64,000 bases of DNA from Acinetobacter sp. CS-2 (GTDB lineage: Bacteria > Pseudomonadota > Gammaproteobacteria > Pseudomonadales > Moraxellaceae), in assembly GCF_016599715.1 (NCBI RefSeq), contig NZ_CP067019.1, forward strand, positions 310,001 to 374,000. The letters run 5' to 3'. Position 1 is the first letter of the stretch, and every line of letters starts with the position of its first letter. A model generated the notes under the pieces. The model was given only the letters and a program-made list of their open reading frames with translations. It did not search any database and was not told the DNA's origin. The position numbers and the translations under genes were made by a program. This document shows, piece by piece, positions 48,363 through 58,306 of the stretch.

Positions 48363-48692
48363 ATGCATGCATTTGTGCTGGTAGTACATATTATCTTAGC
48401 CATTTTAATGATTGTATTGATTCTGGTACAACATGGTAAGGGTGCCGATGCGGGTGCATCATTTGGTGGTGGTGGAGCAGCAACCGTCTTTGGTGCTTCA
48501 GGTTCGGCTAATTTTTTAACACGTTTAACGGCAATTTTAACAGCCTTGTTTTTTGTCACCAGCCTAAGTTTAGCGGTGTTTGCTAAAAAGCAAACTACTG
48601 ATGCCTATAGCTTAAAATCGGTACAAACGACTGCTCCGGCACAAAGCCAATCGACTGAAACTTCACCAGTTGCACCAAAAACTAGCGAATAA
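48363..48692 (+). CDS. secG: Preprotein translocase subunit SecG
   Basis: 109-residue inner-membrane protein with two transmembrane helices (about 3-22 and 52-72) around the conserved glycine-rich loop (QHGKGADAGASFGGGGAATV, about 22-41). It stimulates SecYE-dependent export. The C-terminus is a Thr/Ser/Pro-rich tail. Followed by tRNA-Leu(GAG), as in E. coli secG-leuU. Confidence 0.95.
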   Translation: MHAFVLVVHIILAILMIVLILVQHGKGADAGASFGGGGAATVFGASGSANFLTRLTAILTALFFVTSLSLAVFAKKQTTDAYSLKSVQTTAPAQSQSTETSPVAPKTSE

Positions 48693-48745
48693 ATATATTT
48701 AGTTCTTTCTTTTTGGGTCTGATCCGACTAGAATGCGTCACAGCT

Positions 48746-48830
48746 GCGGTGGTGGTGGAATTGGTAGACACGCTACCTTGAGGTGGTAGTGCCTTCGGGC
48801 GTGGGGGTTCAAGTCCCCCCTTCCGCACCA
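48746..48830 (+). tRNA. tRNA-Leu (anticodon GAG)
   Basis: 85 bases including an encoded CCA. Long variable arm (GTGCCTTCGGGCGT), anticodon loop CTTGAGG, T loop GTTCAAGTC. The acceptor stem has one T-T mismatch. Position after secG matches E. coli leuU. Confidence 0.95.
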
Positions 48831-48876
48831 ACTTATAATCCAGAGCATAAGTTGGTGTAAGCAGCAAATCTGTTGA

Positions 48877-48953
<77 letters not shown>

Positions 48954-49025
48954 ATCTTATTTTAGATGCAAACTAAAATAAGCACTTTGATAATTTAAGG
49001 TGAGATTAATTTTTTGTAATGTTGT

Positions 49026-49102
<77 letters not shown>

Positions 49103-49174
49103 ATCTTATTTTAGATGCAAACTAAAATAAGCACTTTGATAATTTAAGGTGAGATTAATTTTTTGTAATGTTGT

Positions 49175-49251
<77 letters not shown>

Positions 49252-49343
49252 CTATTTGATTAGGGTGCAACTTAATCAAGCAATCACTGAACAGTTTTTG
49301 ATTGAAAATGATCAGCAGATTGTATATAATTTTTGCACGTTGA

Positions 49344-49420
<77 letters not shown>

Positions 49421-49428
49421 AGTTTCTA

Positions 49429-49456
49429 AAAGGCTCACAAAAAGGTGGGCCTTTTT
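49429..49456 (+). terminator. Terminator of the tRNA array
   Basis: AAAGGCTCAC and GTGGGCCTTT pair over 10 bases (one G-T), with a T-run. It partly separates the tRNAs from rimP. The remaining 175 bases before rimP should hold the rimP promoter; no gene is seen there. Confidence 0.88.
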
Positions 49457-49631
49457 GCACAGTGGACTTTGGTTTTTCTGTGTAAATAGGGGCGATTACG
49501 CCCTTTTTTATTGGCTATCGTGTAGTGTCCGACATTTATTGGTCAAATCGTCATGTTTCACTACTAATATAGTTGAGTTAGTCTGAACCGGTCACCGCGA
49601 CCATTGAATCGCACCATAATGACGAGAGTAA

Positions 49632-50156
49632 ATGAAGCTATCAAATAAAACTCAAGCACTCCAAGACCTAATCGCTCCTGCAGTGCAAGCATGCAATGTC
49701 GATCTTTGGGGAATTGAATTTCTTCCTCAGGGTAAACGTTCTTTATTGCGTATCTATATCGATAAAGCAGATGAAAATAACGAACAACCTGTCATGAATG
49801 AAGATGGCGAGCTTGAACAGGGTCGAGGTATAGGCGTACAAGACTGTGTTCGCGTAACACAGCAAGTGGGTGCTATGCTTGATGTACATGATCCAATTTC
49901 TGGTGAGTATTCACTTGAAGTTTCTTCTCCGGGTTGGGACCGTCCATTTTTCCAGCTTGAACAGATGGCTGGTTATATCGGACAAACCGTTGCGCTGCGT
50001 CTGATCAGTGCTGTAGATAACCGTCGTAAATTTCAAGCCAAACTGATTGCTGTTGATCTTGAAAATGAACTTATTCAAGTGGAAGTTGAAAAGCAACAAA
50101 TCCTTGAAATTGATAGTCATAATATCGACAAAGCAAATTTGATTTACCAAGATTAA
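49632..50156 (+). CDS. rimP: Ribosome maturation factor RimP
   Basis: 174 residues; assists 30S maturation around the 16S central pseudoknot. An N-terminal alpha/beta domain (about 5-105, including [20 protein letters not shown] and [12 protein letters not shown]) and a C-terminal SH3-like domain (about 110-172). An insert rich in Asn/Glu ([18 protein letters not shown]) makes it longer than E. coli RimP (about 150). First protein gene of the rimP-nusA-infB-rbfA operon. Confidence 0.94.
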   Translation: MKLSNKTQALQDLIAPAVQACNVDLWGIEFLPQGKRSLLRIYIDKADENNEQPVMNEDGELEQGRGIGVQDCVRVTQQVGAMLDVHDPISGEYSLEVSSPGWDRPFFQLEQMAGYIGQTVALRLISAVDNRRKFQAKLIAVDLENELIQVEVEKQQILEIDSHNIDKANLIYQD

Positions 50157-50196
50157 TTTATCCAAATAAATAAGAATCTGAACGAATAGGTGACTT

Positions 50197-51681
50197 ATGG
50201 CACGTGAAATTCTTACCGTAGTAGAAACGGTTAGTAACGAAAAAGGTGTACCTCGTGAAGCGATCTTTGAAGCGCTAGAACAAGCGCTTGTTGCTGCGAC
50301 TAAAAAGAAATTTTATGAAGGCACAAACTCGGAAGAAGCACGTTTACGTGTGGAAATCGATCGTAAAACAGGTGATTACCGTACTTTCCGTCAATGGGAA
50401 GTGGTGGCTGATGAAGATCACGAAATGCCGGCATGTCAGGATGCAATTTCGGATGTGGATCCTGCCAAATGGTCTATTGGTGACATTCGTGAACTCGAAG
50501 TGGAATCGATCGACTTCGGCCGAATTGCTGCGCAAATTGCCAAACAGGTGATCGTGCAAAAAATTCGTGAAGCTGAACGTGCTCTGGTTGCTGATGCCTA
50601 TGAATCTAAAGTCGGTGAACTCATCTACGGTGAAGTGAAAAAGCAAACCAAAGATGGCTTTATTATTGACTTGGGTGACAATGCGGAAGCTTATCTTGCC
50701 CGTGAAGAGATGATTCCTAAAGAAATTCTTCGTCCGAAGCAACGTGTAAACGCGATTTTATATAGCGTGAACCGTGAAGGTCGCGGTGCACAACTGTTAT
50801 TGTCACGTGCACGTCCTGAAATGCTGATTGCATTGATGAAAAAAGAAATTCCTGAAATTTCTGAAGAAATCATCGAAATTAAAGCAGCTGCACGCCAGCC
50901 GGGTGTTCGTGCTAAAATTGCTGTGAAAACCAACGATCACCGTATTGATCCTGTAGGTGCATGTATTGGTATGCGTGGTACACGTATCCAGGCTGTACAG
51001 TCAGAACTCAATGGTGAACGTATTGATGTGGTGGTGTGGTCTGATGATCCGGCACAGTACATTGCTAGTGCGCTAGAACCTGCAGATGTATCCAGTATTG
51101 TGATTGATGAAGATGTTCACAGTGCAGATATCATTTTTGCGGCGAGCGATCAGTTGGCACGTGCTATTGGTTCACAAGGTCAAAATGTCCGTTTAGCCTC
51201 TGAATTGACTGGCTACAAATTGGATATGATGCTCGAAGAGGAATTCTACGCACGTCAACAAAATGAAGCTCAACAATATCTCGACATGTTTGTCACCCGT
51301 CTGGATATTGAAGAAGACTTGGCAATGGCTTTGGTTGAAATGGGCTTTACTTCTTTGGAAGAAATTGCTTATGTTCCAGCTGAAACATTTGATGAAATCG
51401 AACTGGATGCTGAAACAGTTGAATTATTGCAAAGCCGTGCGAAGGAAATTACCTTGGCTGATGCATTGAAACAACAAGAAAACATTCAAGAACCAAGTGC
51501 TGAACTTGTGGCAATGCAAGGGATGACACAGGAAATCGCATATGCCCTTGCGGCTCGCGGTGTGGTGACTGTAGATGATTTAGCTGACCAAGCCACTGAC
51601 GATATTGAAGACATTGAAGGTTTAGGTACGGAAAAAGCGGGTCAACTTATTATGAAAGCGCGCGAATCATGGTTTAACTAG
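50197..51681 (+). CDS. nusA: Transcription termination/antitermination factor NusA
   Basis: 494 residues binding RNA polymerase and nascent RNA. N-terminal polymerase-binding domain (about 1-130), S1 domain (about 135-200, [22 protein letters not shown] in two parts), two KH domains (about 230-345, including [12 protein letters not shown] and [12 protein letters not shown]) and two C-terminal acidic repeats (about 360-425 and 440-490). The acidic repeats are found in proteobacterial NusA. 40 bases after rimP and 10 before infB. Confidence 0.95.
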   Translation: MAREILTVVETVSNEKGVPREAIFEALEQALVAATKKKFYEGTNSEEARLRVEIDRKTGDYRTFRQWEVVADEDHEMPACQDAISDVDPAKWSIGDIRELEVESIDFGRIAAQIAKQVIVQKIREAERALVADAYESKVGELIYGEVKKQTKDGFIIDLGDNAEAYLAREEMIPKEILRPKQRVNAILYSVNREGRGAQLLLSRARPEMLIALMKKEIPEISEEIIEIKAAARQPGVRAKIAVKTNDHRIDPVGACIGMRGTRIQAVQSELNGERIDVVVWSDDPAQYIASALEPADVSSIVIDEDVHSADIIFAASDQLARAIGSQGQNVRLASELTGYKLDMMLEEEFYARQQNEAQQYLDMFVTRLDIEEDLAMALVEMGFTSLEEIAYVPAETFDEIELDAETVELLQSRAKEITLADALKQQENIQEPSAELVAMQGMTQEIAYALAARGVVTVDDLADQATDDIEDIEGLGTEKAGQLIMKARESWFN

Positions 51682-51691
51682 GAGGAAATAT

Positions 51692-54397
51692 ATGACGGAC
51701 AAGTCGATTAAAGAGTTGGCTCTCAGCGTGGATCGCCCCGTTGAGAAGCTCCTAGAGCAGGTTCGTGACGCAGGTTTACCCCAACGTAAAGCTGAAGATA
51801 TTATTTCCACTGAACAACAAAATACCCTCGTTAACCATTTGAAGAAAGTTCATGGTCAGGACGATGGGAATGCAGGAAAAATCACGTTGAAACGTAAAAC
51901 AACCAGTACTGCTAAAGTGGCCAGTACATCAGGTAAGGCGAAAACAATTAATGTAGAAGTTCGTAAGAAGCATACATTTGTTAAGCCAGATCCGGAACAG
52001 ATTAAAGCTGAAGCTTTAGCGAAGGCACAAGCCGAACAGAATTCGCGTGAAGTTGAGCAAAAGCCAGCAGCGAAAGCTGAAGAACCTAAGCAACAACCTG
52101 AATCTAAAGCAAAACAGGCTTTAGAAGCAATGCGTGCAGCAGCGAAGCAAGAAACTGCGAAGCAAGAAGTACCAAAAGCAGCGGTTGTGGTAAAACGCAA
52201 GTCAAACAACAAGCCGATTGTAAAACAGCCGGTTAAAGTGACTGAAACACCAGAACAGAAGAAAGCACGTGAAGCACAAGCTGCACAGTTAAAAGCAGTT
52301 GAAGAAGCAGCACGTCGTAAATCGGCTGAAGAAGCACAACAACGTACGCTTGAACAAATGCGTCAAATGGCTTCCAAGTATTCTTCTGAAGATGCCACGG
52401 CAACAATTCGTGTGATTGATGATTCTCCACTGGCTGCCGGTCTGGTTGGTCAGGCGTATGAAGATTCTTTTGCGAAAGAAGACCGTGAAATTAAACGTGG
52501 TGGCAATACCACCAATGCGCGTGCACCGAAAAAAGGTGGCCGTCGTGGCGAAGAGCAATCTTTCCGTGATAACTCGCATAAACGCGGTTTAAAATCAAGT
52601 CAGGCGAACAAGCATGGCTTTGAAAAACCAGTTAAAAAACAAATTTATGATGTTGAAATCGGCTCAACCATCATCGTAGCTGACTTAGCTGCGAAAATGG
52701 CAGTGAAGGTGCGTGAAGTTATCAAGGCACTCATGAAAATGGGTGAATTGGTTACTCAGAATCAGGCGATTGATCAAGAGATTGCAGCGCTTGTGGTGGA
52801 AGAAATGGGTCATAACCCAGTTCTAGTTTCTGATACTCAGGCTGAAGACAACTTGCTTGAAGCAGCTGAAGAAGCACGTGGTGCTCAAACGACTCGTGCT
52901 CCTGTCGTAACCATCATGGGCCACGTTGACCATGGTAAAACATCGCTGCTTGACCGTATCCGTCGTACCAAAGTGGCTGCAGGCGAAGCGGGTGGTATTA
53001 CCCAGCATATCGGTGCTTATCACGTTAAAACGGATAAAGGCATTATCACTTTCTTGGATACCCCGGGACACGCAGCGTTTACCGCAATGCGTTCACGTGG
53101 TGCGAAAGCGACTGATATCGTGGTGCTGGTTGTTGCAGCGGATGATGGTGTAATGCCACAAACTGCGGAAGCGATTGACCATGCACGTGCTGCTGGTACG
53201 CCAATCATTGTTGCAATTAACAAGATGGATAAAGAGTCTGCCGATCCTGACCGTGTATTGAATGAATTGACCACGAAACAGATCGTACCTGAACAATGGG
53301 GCGGTGATGTACCTGTTGCCATGGTTTCAGCACACTCAGGTCAAGGTATTGATGAACTTCTAGACCTGATTTCAATTCAAGCAGAATTGCTAGAGTTGAA
53401 AGCATCTGAAGAAGGTGCTGCTCAAGGTGTGGTCATTGAAGCACGTGTAGACAACAGCCGTGGTGCGGTAACGTCTATCTTGGTTCAAAACGGTACATTG
53501 AATGTAGGTGATCTTGTCCTTGCAGGTTCATCTTACGGTCGCGTTCGTGCGATGGTGGATGAAAATGGTCAACGTATCAAATCTGCGGGTCCATCAATTC
53601 CTGTAGAGATCTTGGGTCTTCCGGAAGCACCAATGGCCGGTGACGAAGTTCTTGTTGTGAATGACGAGAAAAAAGCACGTGAAGTTGCCGATGCGCGTAT
53701 GGATCGTGAACGTCAAAAACGTCTTGAACGTCAATCTGCAATGCGTCTTGAGAACATAATGGCATCGATGGGCAAGAAAGATGTGCCTATCGTGAACGTT
53801 GTACTCAAAACTGACGTGCGCGGTACTTTGGAAGCATTACACGTGGCACTTGCCGAACTGGCAACTGATGAAGTGAAAGTACGTATTATTGGTTCAGGTG
53901 TCGGTGCAATCACTGAGTCTGACGTAACGCTGGCTGAATCTTCTGAAGCGGTATTGCTTGGCTTTAACGTTCGTGCCGACAATACTGCGCGTCAAAAAGC
54001 CGATGAAGACGGTATCGACATTCGTTACTACAGCATCATCTATCAATTGATTGATGACGTGAAAGCAGCAATGAGCGGTAAACTTGCTCCTGAACACCGT
54101 GAAACAATTCTGGGTGTGGCTGAAGTGCGTGAAGTGTTCCACTCAAGCAAATTCGGTGCGGCTGCAGGTTGTATGGTACTTGAAGGTGTATTGCACCGTA
54201 ATAAACCAATCCGTATTCTTCGTGATGACGTGGTGGTGTTCCAAGGTGAGCTTGAATCTCTTCGTCGCTATAAAGAAGTGGTGGAAGAAGTTCGTGCCGG
54301 TATGGAATGTGGTCTTGCAGTGAAAGGCTATAAAGACATCAAAGCACAAGACAAGATCGAAGTGTATGATGTTCAATTGATTAAACGGAGTCTTTAA
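51692..54397 (+). CDS. infB: Translation initiation factor IF-2
   Basis: 901-residue GTPase that places initiator tRNA on the 30S subunit. An N-terminal IF2_N domain (about 1-50) is followed by a long Lys/Ala/Glu/Gln-rich linker (about 60-300) and a second IF2_N-type segment. The G domain starts at about residue 400 ([25 protein letters not shown]), followed by domains II, III and IV. The gene sits just downstream of four initiator tRNA genes whose product it delivers. Stop and rbfA start overlap (TAATG). Internal starts in the linker are possible, as in E. coli, but cannot be judged. Confidence 0.95.
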   Translation: MTDKSIKELALSVDRPVEKLLEQVRDAGLPQRKAEDIISTEQQNTLVNHLKKVHGQDDGNAGKITLKRKTTSTAKVASTSGKAKTINVEVRKKHTFVKPDPEQIKAEALAKAQAEQNSREVEQKPAAKAEEPKQQPESKAKQALEAMRAAAKQETAKQEVPKAAVVVKRKSNNKPIVKQPVKVTETPEQKKAREAQAAQLKAVEEAARRKSAEEAQQRTLEQMRQMASKYSSEDATATIRVIDDSPLAAGLVGQAYEDSFAKEDREIKRGGNTTNARAPKKGGRRGEEQSFRDNSHKRGLKSSQANKHGFEKPVKKQIYDVEIGSTIIVADLAAKMAVKVREVIKALMKMGELVTQNQAIDQEIAALVVEEMGHNPVLVSDTQAEDNLLEAAEEARGAQTTRAPVVTIMGHVDHGKTSLLDRIRRTKVAAGEAGGITQHIGAYHVKTDKGIITFLDTPGHAAFTAMRSRGAKATDIVVLVVAADDGVMPQTAEAIDHARAAGTPIIVAINKMDKESADPDRVLNELTTKQIVPEQWGGDVPVAMVSAHSGQGIDELLDLISIQAELLELKASEEGAAQGVVIEARVDNSRGAVTSILVQNGTLNVGDLVLAGSSYGRVRAMVDENGQRIKSAGPSIPVEILGLPEAPMAGDEVLVVNDEKKAREVADARMDRERQKRLERQSAMRLENIMASMGKKDVPIVNVVLKTDVRGTLEALHVALAELATDEVKVRIIGSGVGAITESDVTLAESSEAVLLGFNVRADNTARQKADEDGIDIRYYSIIYQLIDDVKAAMSGKLAPEHRETILGVAEVREVFHSSKFGAAAGCMVLEGVLHRNKPIRILRDDVVVFQGELESLRRYKEVVEEVRAGMECGLAVKGYKDIKAQDKIEVYDVQLIKRSL

Positions 54398-54804
54398 TGG
54401 CGGGTAGTCAACGTCTGAAGCGTATGGCCGATTCAGTTCAGCGCGAGTTGTCTGAACTGATTCGCCAAGAGCTGAAAGATCCACGCCTGGGTGGTCTGGT
54501 GACCATCTCTGCGGTGAAAGTTAGCCCAGATTTAGGATATGCCGAAGTTTATGTGACCGTGATGGGGCGTGAGCTGGGCGATGAGCAAAGTGAAGCGGCA
54601 AACAAGGAAACGTTAGATGTCTTGAATAAGGCATCCGGTTTCCTGCGTCACGAACTCAGTCGTCGTATCAAGACACGTATAACGCCTCGCTTGCGTTTCC
54701 ATTACGACAAAACCAACGCGTATGGCAACTATATGTTTGGTCTGATTGCAGAAGCAGTGAAGGATTTACCTCCAGCTGATGATGCAAAAAAAGATGATGA
54801 ATAA
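54397..54804 (+). CDS. rbfA: 30S ribosome-binding factor RbfA
   Basis: 135-residue KH-fold protein that binds 30S precursors near the 16S 5' helix. It begins [18 protein letters not shown] and contains RQELKDPRLGGLVTISAVKVSPDL in two adjoining stretches. An acidic/Lys tail ends it. The E. coli neighbour truB does not follow; a terminator with a UUCG loop ends the operon. Confidence 0.95.
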   Translation: MAGSQRLKRMADSVQRELSELIRQELKDPRLGGLVTISAVKVSPDLGYAEVYVTVMGRELGDEQSEAANKETLDVLNKASGFLRHELSRRIKTRITPRLRFHYDKTNAYGNYMFGLIAEAVKDLPPADDAKKDDE

Positions 54805-54815
54805 TCGCTAAAAAG

Positions 54816-54841
54816 AAAAGCCACCTTCGGGTGGCTTTTTT
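54816..54841 (+). terminator. Terminator of the rimP-nusA-infB-rbfA operon
   Basis: AAAAGCCACC, loop TTCG, GGTGGCTTTT and further T residues: a 10-bp stem with a stable tetraloop. Confidence 0.95.
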
Positions 54842-54925
54842 GTGGCTGAAAATTCTGCTCAGAAGAATAAATTTGTGTAAAACGGTATAAAATTTTAAGT
54901 TAAGTTTAGAACAACAAGAACGGTT

Positions 54926-55324
54926 TTAGCTGACATCATTATGTGAATCATTTTCTGTTTTGGGATTGCGACGCCGGGTACGCTGCCAGGGTAAGGGACG
55001 TTCAAGTGCTTCAGGTACTTCACCACTGGTTGAGCGTAAACGTAAATGCAGTGCTGCCTGTGCCATAAGATTTGCAGACACGGGTGCAGTAATGAATGCC
55101 AGCAAAGTCAATAACAGTTCGGCAAAACCAACGCGTCCCTGAAAGGCTGAAAAGATCATGGCAGCAATCAGGAAACTGCCCAGACCCAGGGTACTGGATT
55201 TGGTCGGCGCATGCAGGCGCATAAATAAATCGGGCAGACGAACCATCCCAATGCCGCCCACCAGCATGAAGAATGAGCCAATCAACAAAAAAATTGAGAC
55301 CAGGATTTCCATGAGAAGTTGCAT
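54926..55324 (-). CDS. mnhG: Mrp-type cation/H+ antiporter subunit G
   Basis: 132 residues, three transmembrane helices (about 5-30, 42-62, 68-90) with RLPDLFMRLHAPTKSSTLG, the PhaG/MnhG signature. A basic cytosolic tail (LPWQRTRRRNPK) is longer than in many homologues. Last gene of the six-gene operon, 11 bases after mnhF. Confidence 0.92.
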   Translation of the reverse strand: MQLLMEILVSIFLLIGSFFMLVGGIGMVRLPDLFMRLHAPTKSSTLGLGSFLIAAMIFSAFQGRVGFAELLLTLLAFITAPVSANLMAQAALHLRLRSTSGEVPEALERPLPWQRTRRRNPKTENDSHNDVS

Positions 55325-55335
55325 CGCTGTTGCTC

Positions 55336-55611
55336 CTAGTCGACCACATGGCCAGTGGTAAAGTAGCGTGCCAGCGCTGCGGTAGACACAAATCCAAGCA
55401 TGGCAACCAATAAGGCACCTTCAAATAAGGAGGTACTTGCCCAGTAGATACCCAGAATGACCACCAGACAGGTCGCATTCAGAAACAGGGTATCCAGTGC
55501 TAAAAGCCGGTCCACGATGGAAGGGCCGATTACCATACGGATCAGGCAAAGAAACATGGAAATGGTGATTGCGACCATACACAGACCAAGTGCATAAGGC
55601 AAAATACTCAT
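55336..55611 (-). CDS. mnhF: Mrp-type cation/H+ antiporter subunit F
   Basis: 91 residues with three transmembrane helices. LIRMVIGPSIVDRLLALDTL is the subunit F core motif. The start overlaps mnhE by four bases. It belongs to the membrane complex that exchanges Na+ (or K+) for protons. Confidence 0.92.
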   Translation of the reverse strand: MSILPYALGLCMVAITISMFLCLIRMVIGPSIVDRLLALDTLFLNATCLVVILGIYWASTSLFEGALLVAMLGFVSTAALARYFTTGHVVD

Positions 55612-56129
55612 GAATCTTCTCCTAATTCCACATCAAAAATTTCGATCAGTGCTTTTTCATAACGATTTTTAATTTCGATAATATCGATCTCGGCATTATC
55701 AGTACTCAGGGCGTGAACCAGAATATCACCACGATCGTGATCGATCCCTGCGGTCACGGTACCCGGCGTGGTGGTAATAATCAGGGCCAGTAAAACATTG
55801 ACCTGTTCATGCTGGGTTTCCAGAGGCACACGAAACCATTTCGGATGCAGTTTATGGGTGGGACCAAGCACCTGTTTGGCTACTTTAATATTACAAACAA
55901 TAATGTCCCATAACACCACAAAGAATAATTTTATGGCCAGAATCCAGTGAATATTTGGGGTGTTGCCAATAAACGGTTTGACTAGATATGGAATGGCAAT
56001 GCCCAGCAATAAAGCCATCAGCAAGGTTGCCAGATCCAGACTATGCGCCAGCATGATCCAGCTTAAGGCCACAATCACGGAGACGAAGGGATGCGGCAGC
56101 CAGCGGTCCAAAAACGATGTTTTTTGCAT
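55608..56129 (-). CDS. mnhE: Mrp-type cation/H+ antiporter subunit E
   Basis: 173 residues: two or three N-terminal transmembrane helices (about 14-60 and 65-88), then a cytosolic domain with TTPGTVTAGIDHDRGDILVHALS, the family signature. Two bases after mnhD. In this complex subunits E, F and G form a small accessory module. Confidence 0.92.
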   Translation of the reverse strand: MQKTSFLDRWLPHPFVSVIVALSWIMLAHSLDLATLLMALLLGIAIPYLVKPFIGNTPNIHWILAIKLFFVVLWDIIVCNIKVAKQVLGPTHKLHPKWFRVPLETQHEQVNVLLALIITTTPGTVTAGIDHDRGDILVHALSTDNAEIDIIEIKNRYEKALIEIFDVELGEDS

Positions 56130-56131
56130 GT

Positions 56132-57940
56132 TTAAGGCTCCATAGGCTTGAGTTTGGCATCATCCGGATCAGTGGCTTGCTGGTCTTGCTGCTGTCTGAT
56201 CTGGCGTTGTTTATATTCTGAAATGTGCTCACCTTCTAAAGTCTTTTTCGAGATGATATACGGAATCAGATGTGCATTTGGATCGACGGTTTCACCGCCA
56301 TATTTGGTTTCAGGTAAATTTTCAGGATTATAAGGCTGTACGCTAATCACCTGATTCAGGTCATCTTTGTGTAAAATGACATCTTCATACACAGCATTAT
56401 TCTGGATCTGTTCAGCCGTTTTAAACATGTATTGCTGAATCGGATTTGCGCAAACCATATAGAGTACCAAGCCTGACAACAGCAAATAAATGGTTTTGTC
56501 ATTGCGTATCGGGGCATGATTGGGTATGGCTTGATATGCTTTAAATGCTTCGGTTTCCGCTTGATCTTCAGGTTTGCTGGCACGCCAGAACAGAATGAAT
56601 CCCACCCGGGTAAAGGCAATAATGCTGAGTAAACTCACCAGTAGCACCACCGCAATAATTACACCCTGATAAGGGGAATGTGAAGTCGCCTGCAAGATAA
56701 AAACCTTGCCTAAAAAGCCGCTAAAAGGCGGTAAACCCGCCATCATCAAGGCAATGAAAAAGAAGGTCAATGACACTGCTTTGTGCTGTTTCATTTTCGG
56801 AGCGATGTTGAAATGATCTTTGAATGTACTGCGCTGTGAGGTAATCCAGCCACAAAGCAGATAAAAGGCAGCGCCAATAATGGTGCTATGCACCAGATAG
56901 TACAGTCCTGCAGCCCAGGCCAAAGTATTAAATAATGAAATGGCAATCAGCAGCGTGCCAATCGAAGATAAAATCATAAAGCCGACAAAACGGCGTAAAC
57001 GCTCCGCGCCAATGGCACCAATCACGCCATAAATCGAGGTGACCAAACCGATCGGAAGTAACCAGTTTGCCAGAATATCCTGACTGAAATCATCATCAAA
57101 AATCGTGCCATTGACTCGAAGAATGGCATAGATCCCCACTTTGGTCATAATGGTGAAAATGGCAGCGACCGGAGTGGTGGCTACGGCATAGGTTTTCGGT
57201 AGCCAAAAACCGACTGGTAACATTGCAGCCTTGATGCCAAAGACCACAAATAACAACAAGCCGCCTGCAACGGCCAGGATATGCTGATCTGGTTCTAGCA
57301 GCGGGATTAAACGTGCAATATCGGTCATGTTTAAACTGCCGATACTGCCGTAGATCATGCCTAGACCAATCAGGAACAGTGCAGAGGCCAACAGGTTTAT
57401 AGTGACGTAGTGAATACCGAGTTGAAAACGGGCCTTGCCTTGTCCGTGTAGCAGCAGGACATAAGAGGCCATCAACAGGATTTCAAAGAATACGAATAAA
57501 TTAAATAAATCCCCGGTCAGGAATGCACCGCACAAGCCCATGAGCAAAAAATGGAACATGGCATGGAAATAACGCCCTTGAGTATCCCATGCATGACTGG
57601 CAAACCATAAGATGGGTGTAGCCAGAGCGTAGGTCAGCACCAGCATCAGTGCGGAAAGCTGATCCAGAACCAGCACAATACCGAACGGGGCAGCCCATTC
57701 ACCGAGGTTATAGGTACTGATTTGTCCGCTGCTGGCGAAGATTAAATACACGATGGCAGTGCTTAAGCCCAGGATTGACGAGACATAACTAATGCCACGA
57801 CGCCAAGGTTGTCGCCAGTCGTGTGCTAATGAACCTTTGCCGGGATTGCCCAAAAGAACCAGTAAGAAACCGGTAAATGCCGGAATTAAAATGCTAAATA
57901 TTGGGGTGTGTTCAGTCCAGAACTGGATGAATGCATTCAT
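56132..57940 (-). CDS. mnhD: Mrp-type cation/H+ antiporter subunit D
   Basis: 602-residue homologue of the NuoN/NuoM proton-channel subunits with about 14 transmembrane helices. Key charged residues appear in GDLFNLFVFFEILL (membrane Glu) and GIKAAMLPVGFWLPKTYA (membrane Lys), the proton-path pattern of Mrp A and D. The C-terminal cytosolic extension (about 500-602) is long and rich in Gln and Asp; it is longer than in typical MrpD (about 500 residues). The start shares a base with the mnhC stop. Confidence 0.93.
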   Translation of the reverse strand: MNAFIQFWTEHTPIFSILIPAFTGFLLVLLGNPGKGSLAHDWRQPWRRGISYVSSILGLSTAIVYLIFASSGQISTYNLGEWAAPFGIVLVLDQLSALMLVLTYALATPILWFASHAWDTQGRYFHAMFHFLLMGLCGAFLTGDLFNLFVFFEILLMASYVLLLHGQGKARFQLGIHYVTINLLASALFLIGLGMIYGSIGSLNMTDIARLIPLLEPDQHILAVAGGLLLFVVFGIKAAMLPVGFWLPKTYAVATTPVAAIFTIMTKVGIYAILRVNGTIFDDDFSQDILANWLLPIGLVTSIYGVIGAIGAERLRRFVGFMILSSIGTLLIAISLFNTLAWAAGLYYLVHSTIIGAAFYLLCGWITSQRSTFKDHFNIAPKMKQHKAVSLTFFFIALMMAGLPPFSGFLGKVFILQATSHSPYQGVIIAVVLLVSLLSIIAFTRVGFILFWRASKPEDQAETEAFKAYQAIPNHAPIRNDKTIYLLLSGLVLYMVCANPIQQYMFKTAEQIQNNAVYEDVILHKDDLNQVISVQPYNPENLPETKYGGETVDPNAHLIPYIISKKTLEGEHISEYKQRQIRQQQDQQATDPDDAKLKPMEP

Positions 57941-58305
57941 TAAGGCTCATCCTCGCGCGGGTCAATCGGGGTGATTTCTTCTTTTGAGTCGACATGGTCG
58001 GTACCGCTTTCATAACGGCTGCGTAAAGCCAGCTGGACAATAAAGGCCGTAGTGGCAAAACCGATCACAATGGCTGTCAAGACTAGCGCTTGAGGTAAAG
58101 GATCGGTCACTTTGCTGGTTTCAGTCAGTATAGCCGGGGCATTGACCTGAATCCGTCCCATGGCAAACAGGAACAGATTGACCGCATAGCCAATCATGGC
58201 CAGTCCTAAAACCACGGGAAAAGTACGTGCACGCAAGATCAGATAAATTCCCGTGGCAACCAGTAAACCAATGGCAGAGGCAACTAAAAACTCTAGACTA
58301 ATCAT
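57940..58305 (-). CDS. mnhC: Mrp-type cation/H+ antiporter subunit C
   Basis: 121-residue NuoK-like protein with three transmembrane helices. MIGYAVNLFLFAMGR and DPLPQALVLTAIVIGFATTAF are the subunit C marks. An acidic tail (TPIDPREDEP) ends it. Placed between the fused A subunit and D. Confidence 0.93.
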   Translation of the reverse strand: MISLEFLVASAIGLLVATGIYLILRARTFPVVLGLAMIGYAVNLFLFAMGRIQVNAPAILTETSKVTDPLPQALVLTAIVIGFATTAFIVQLALRSRYESGTDHVDSKEEITPIDPREDEP

Positions 58306-58306
58306 T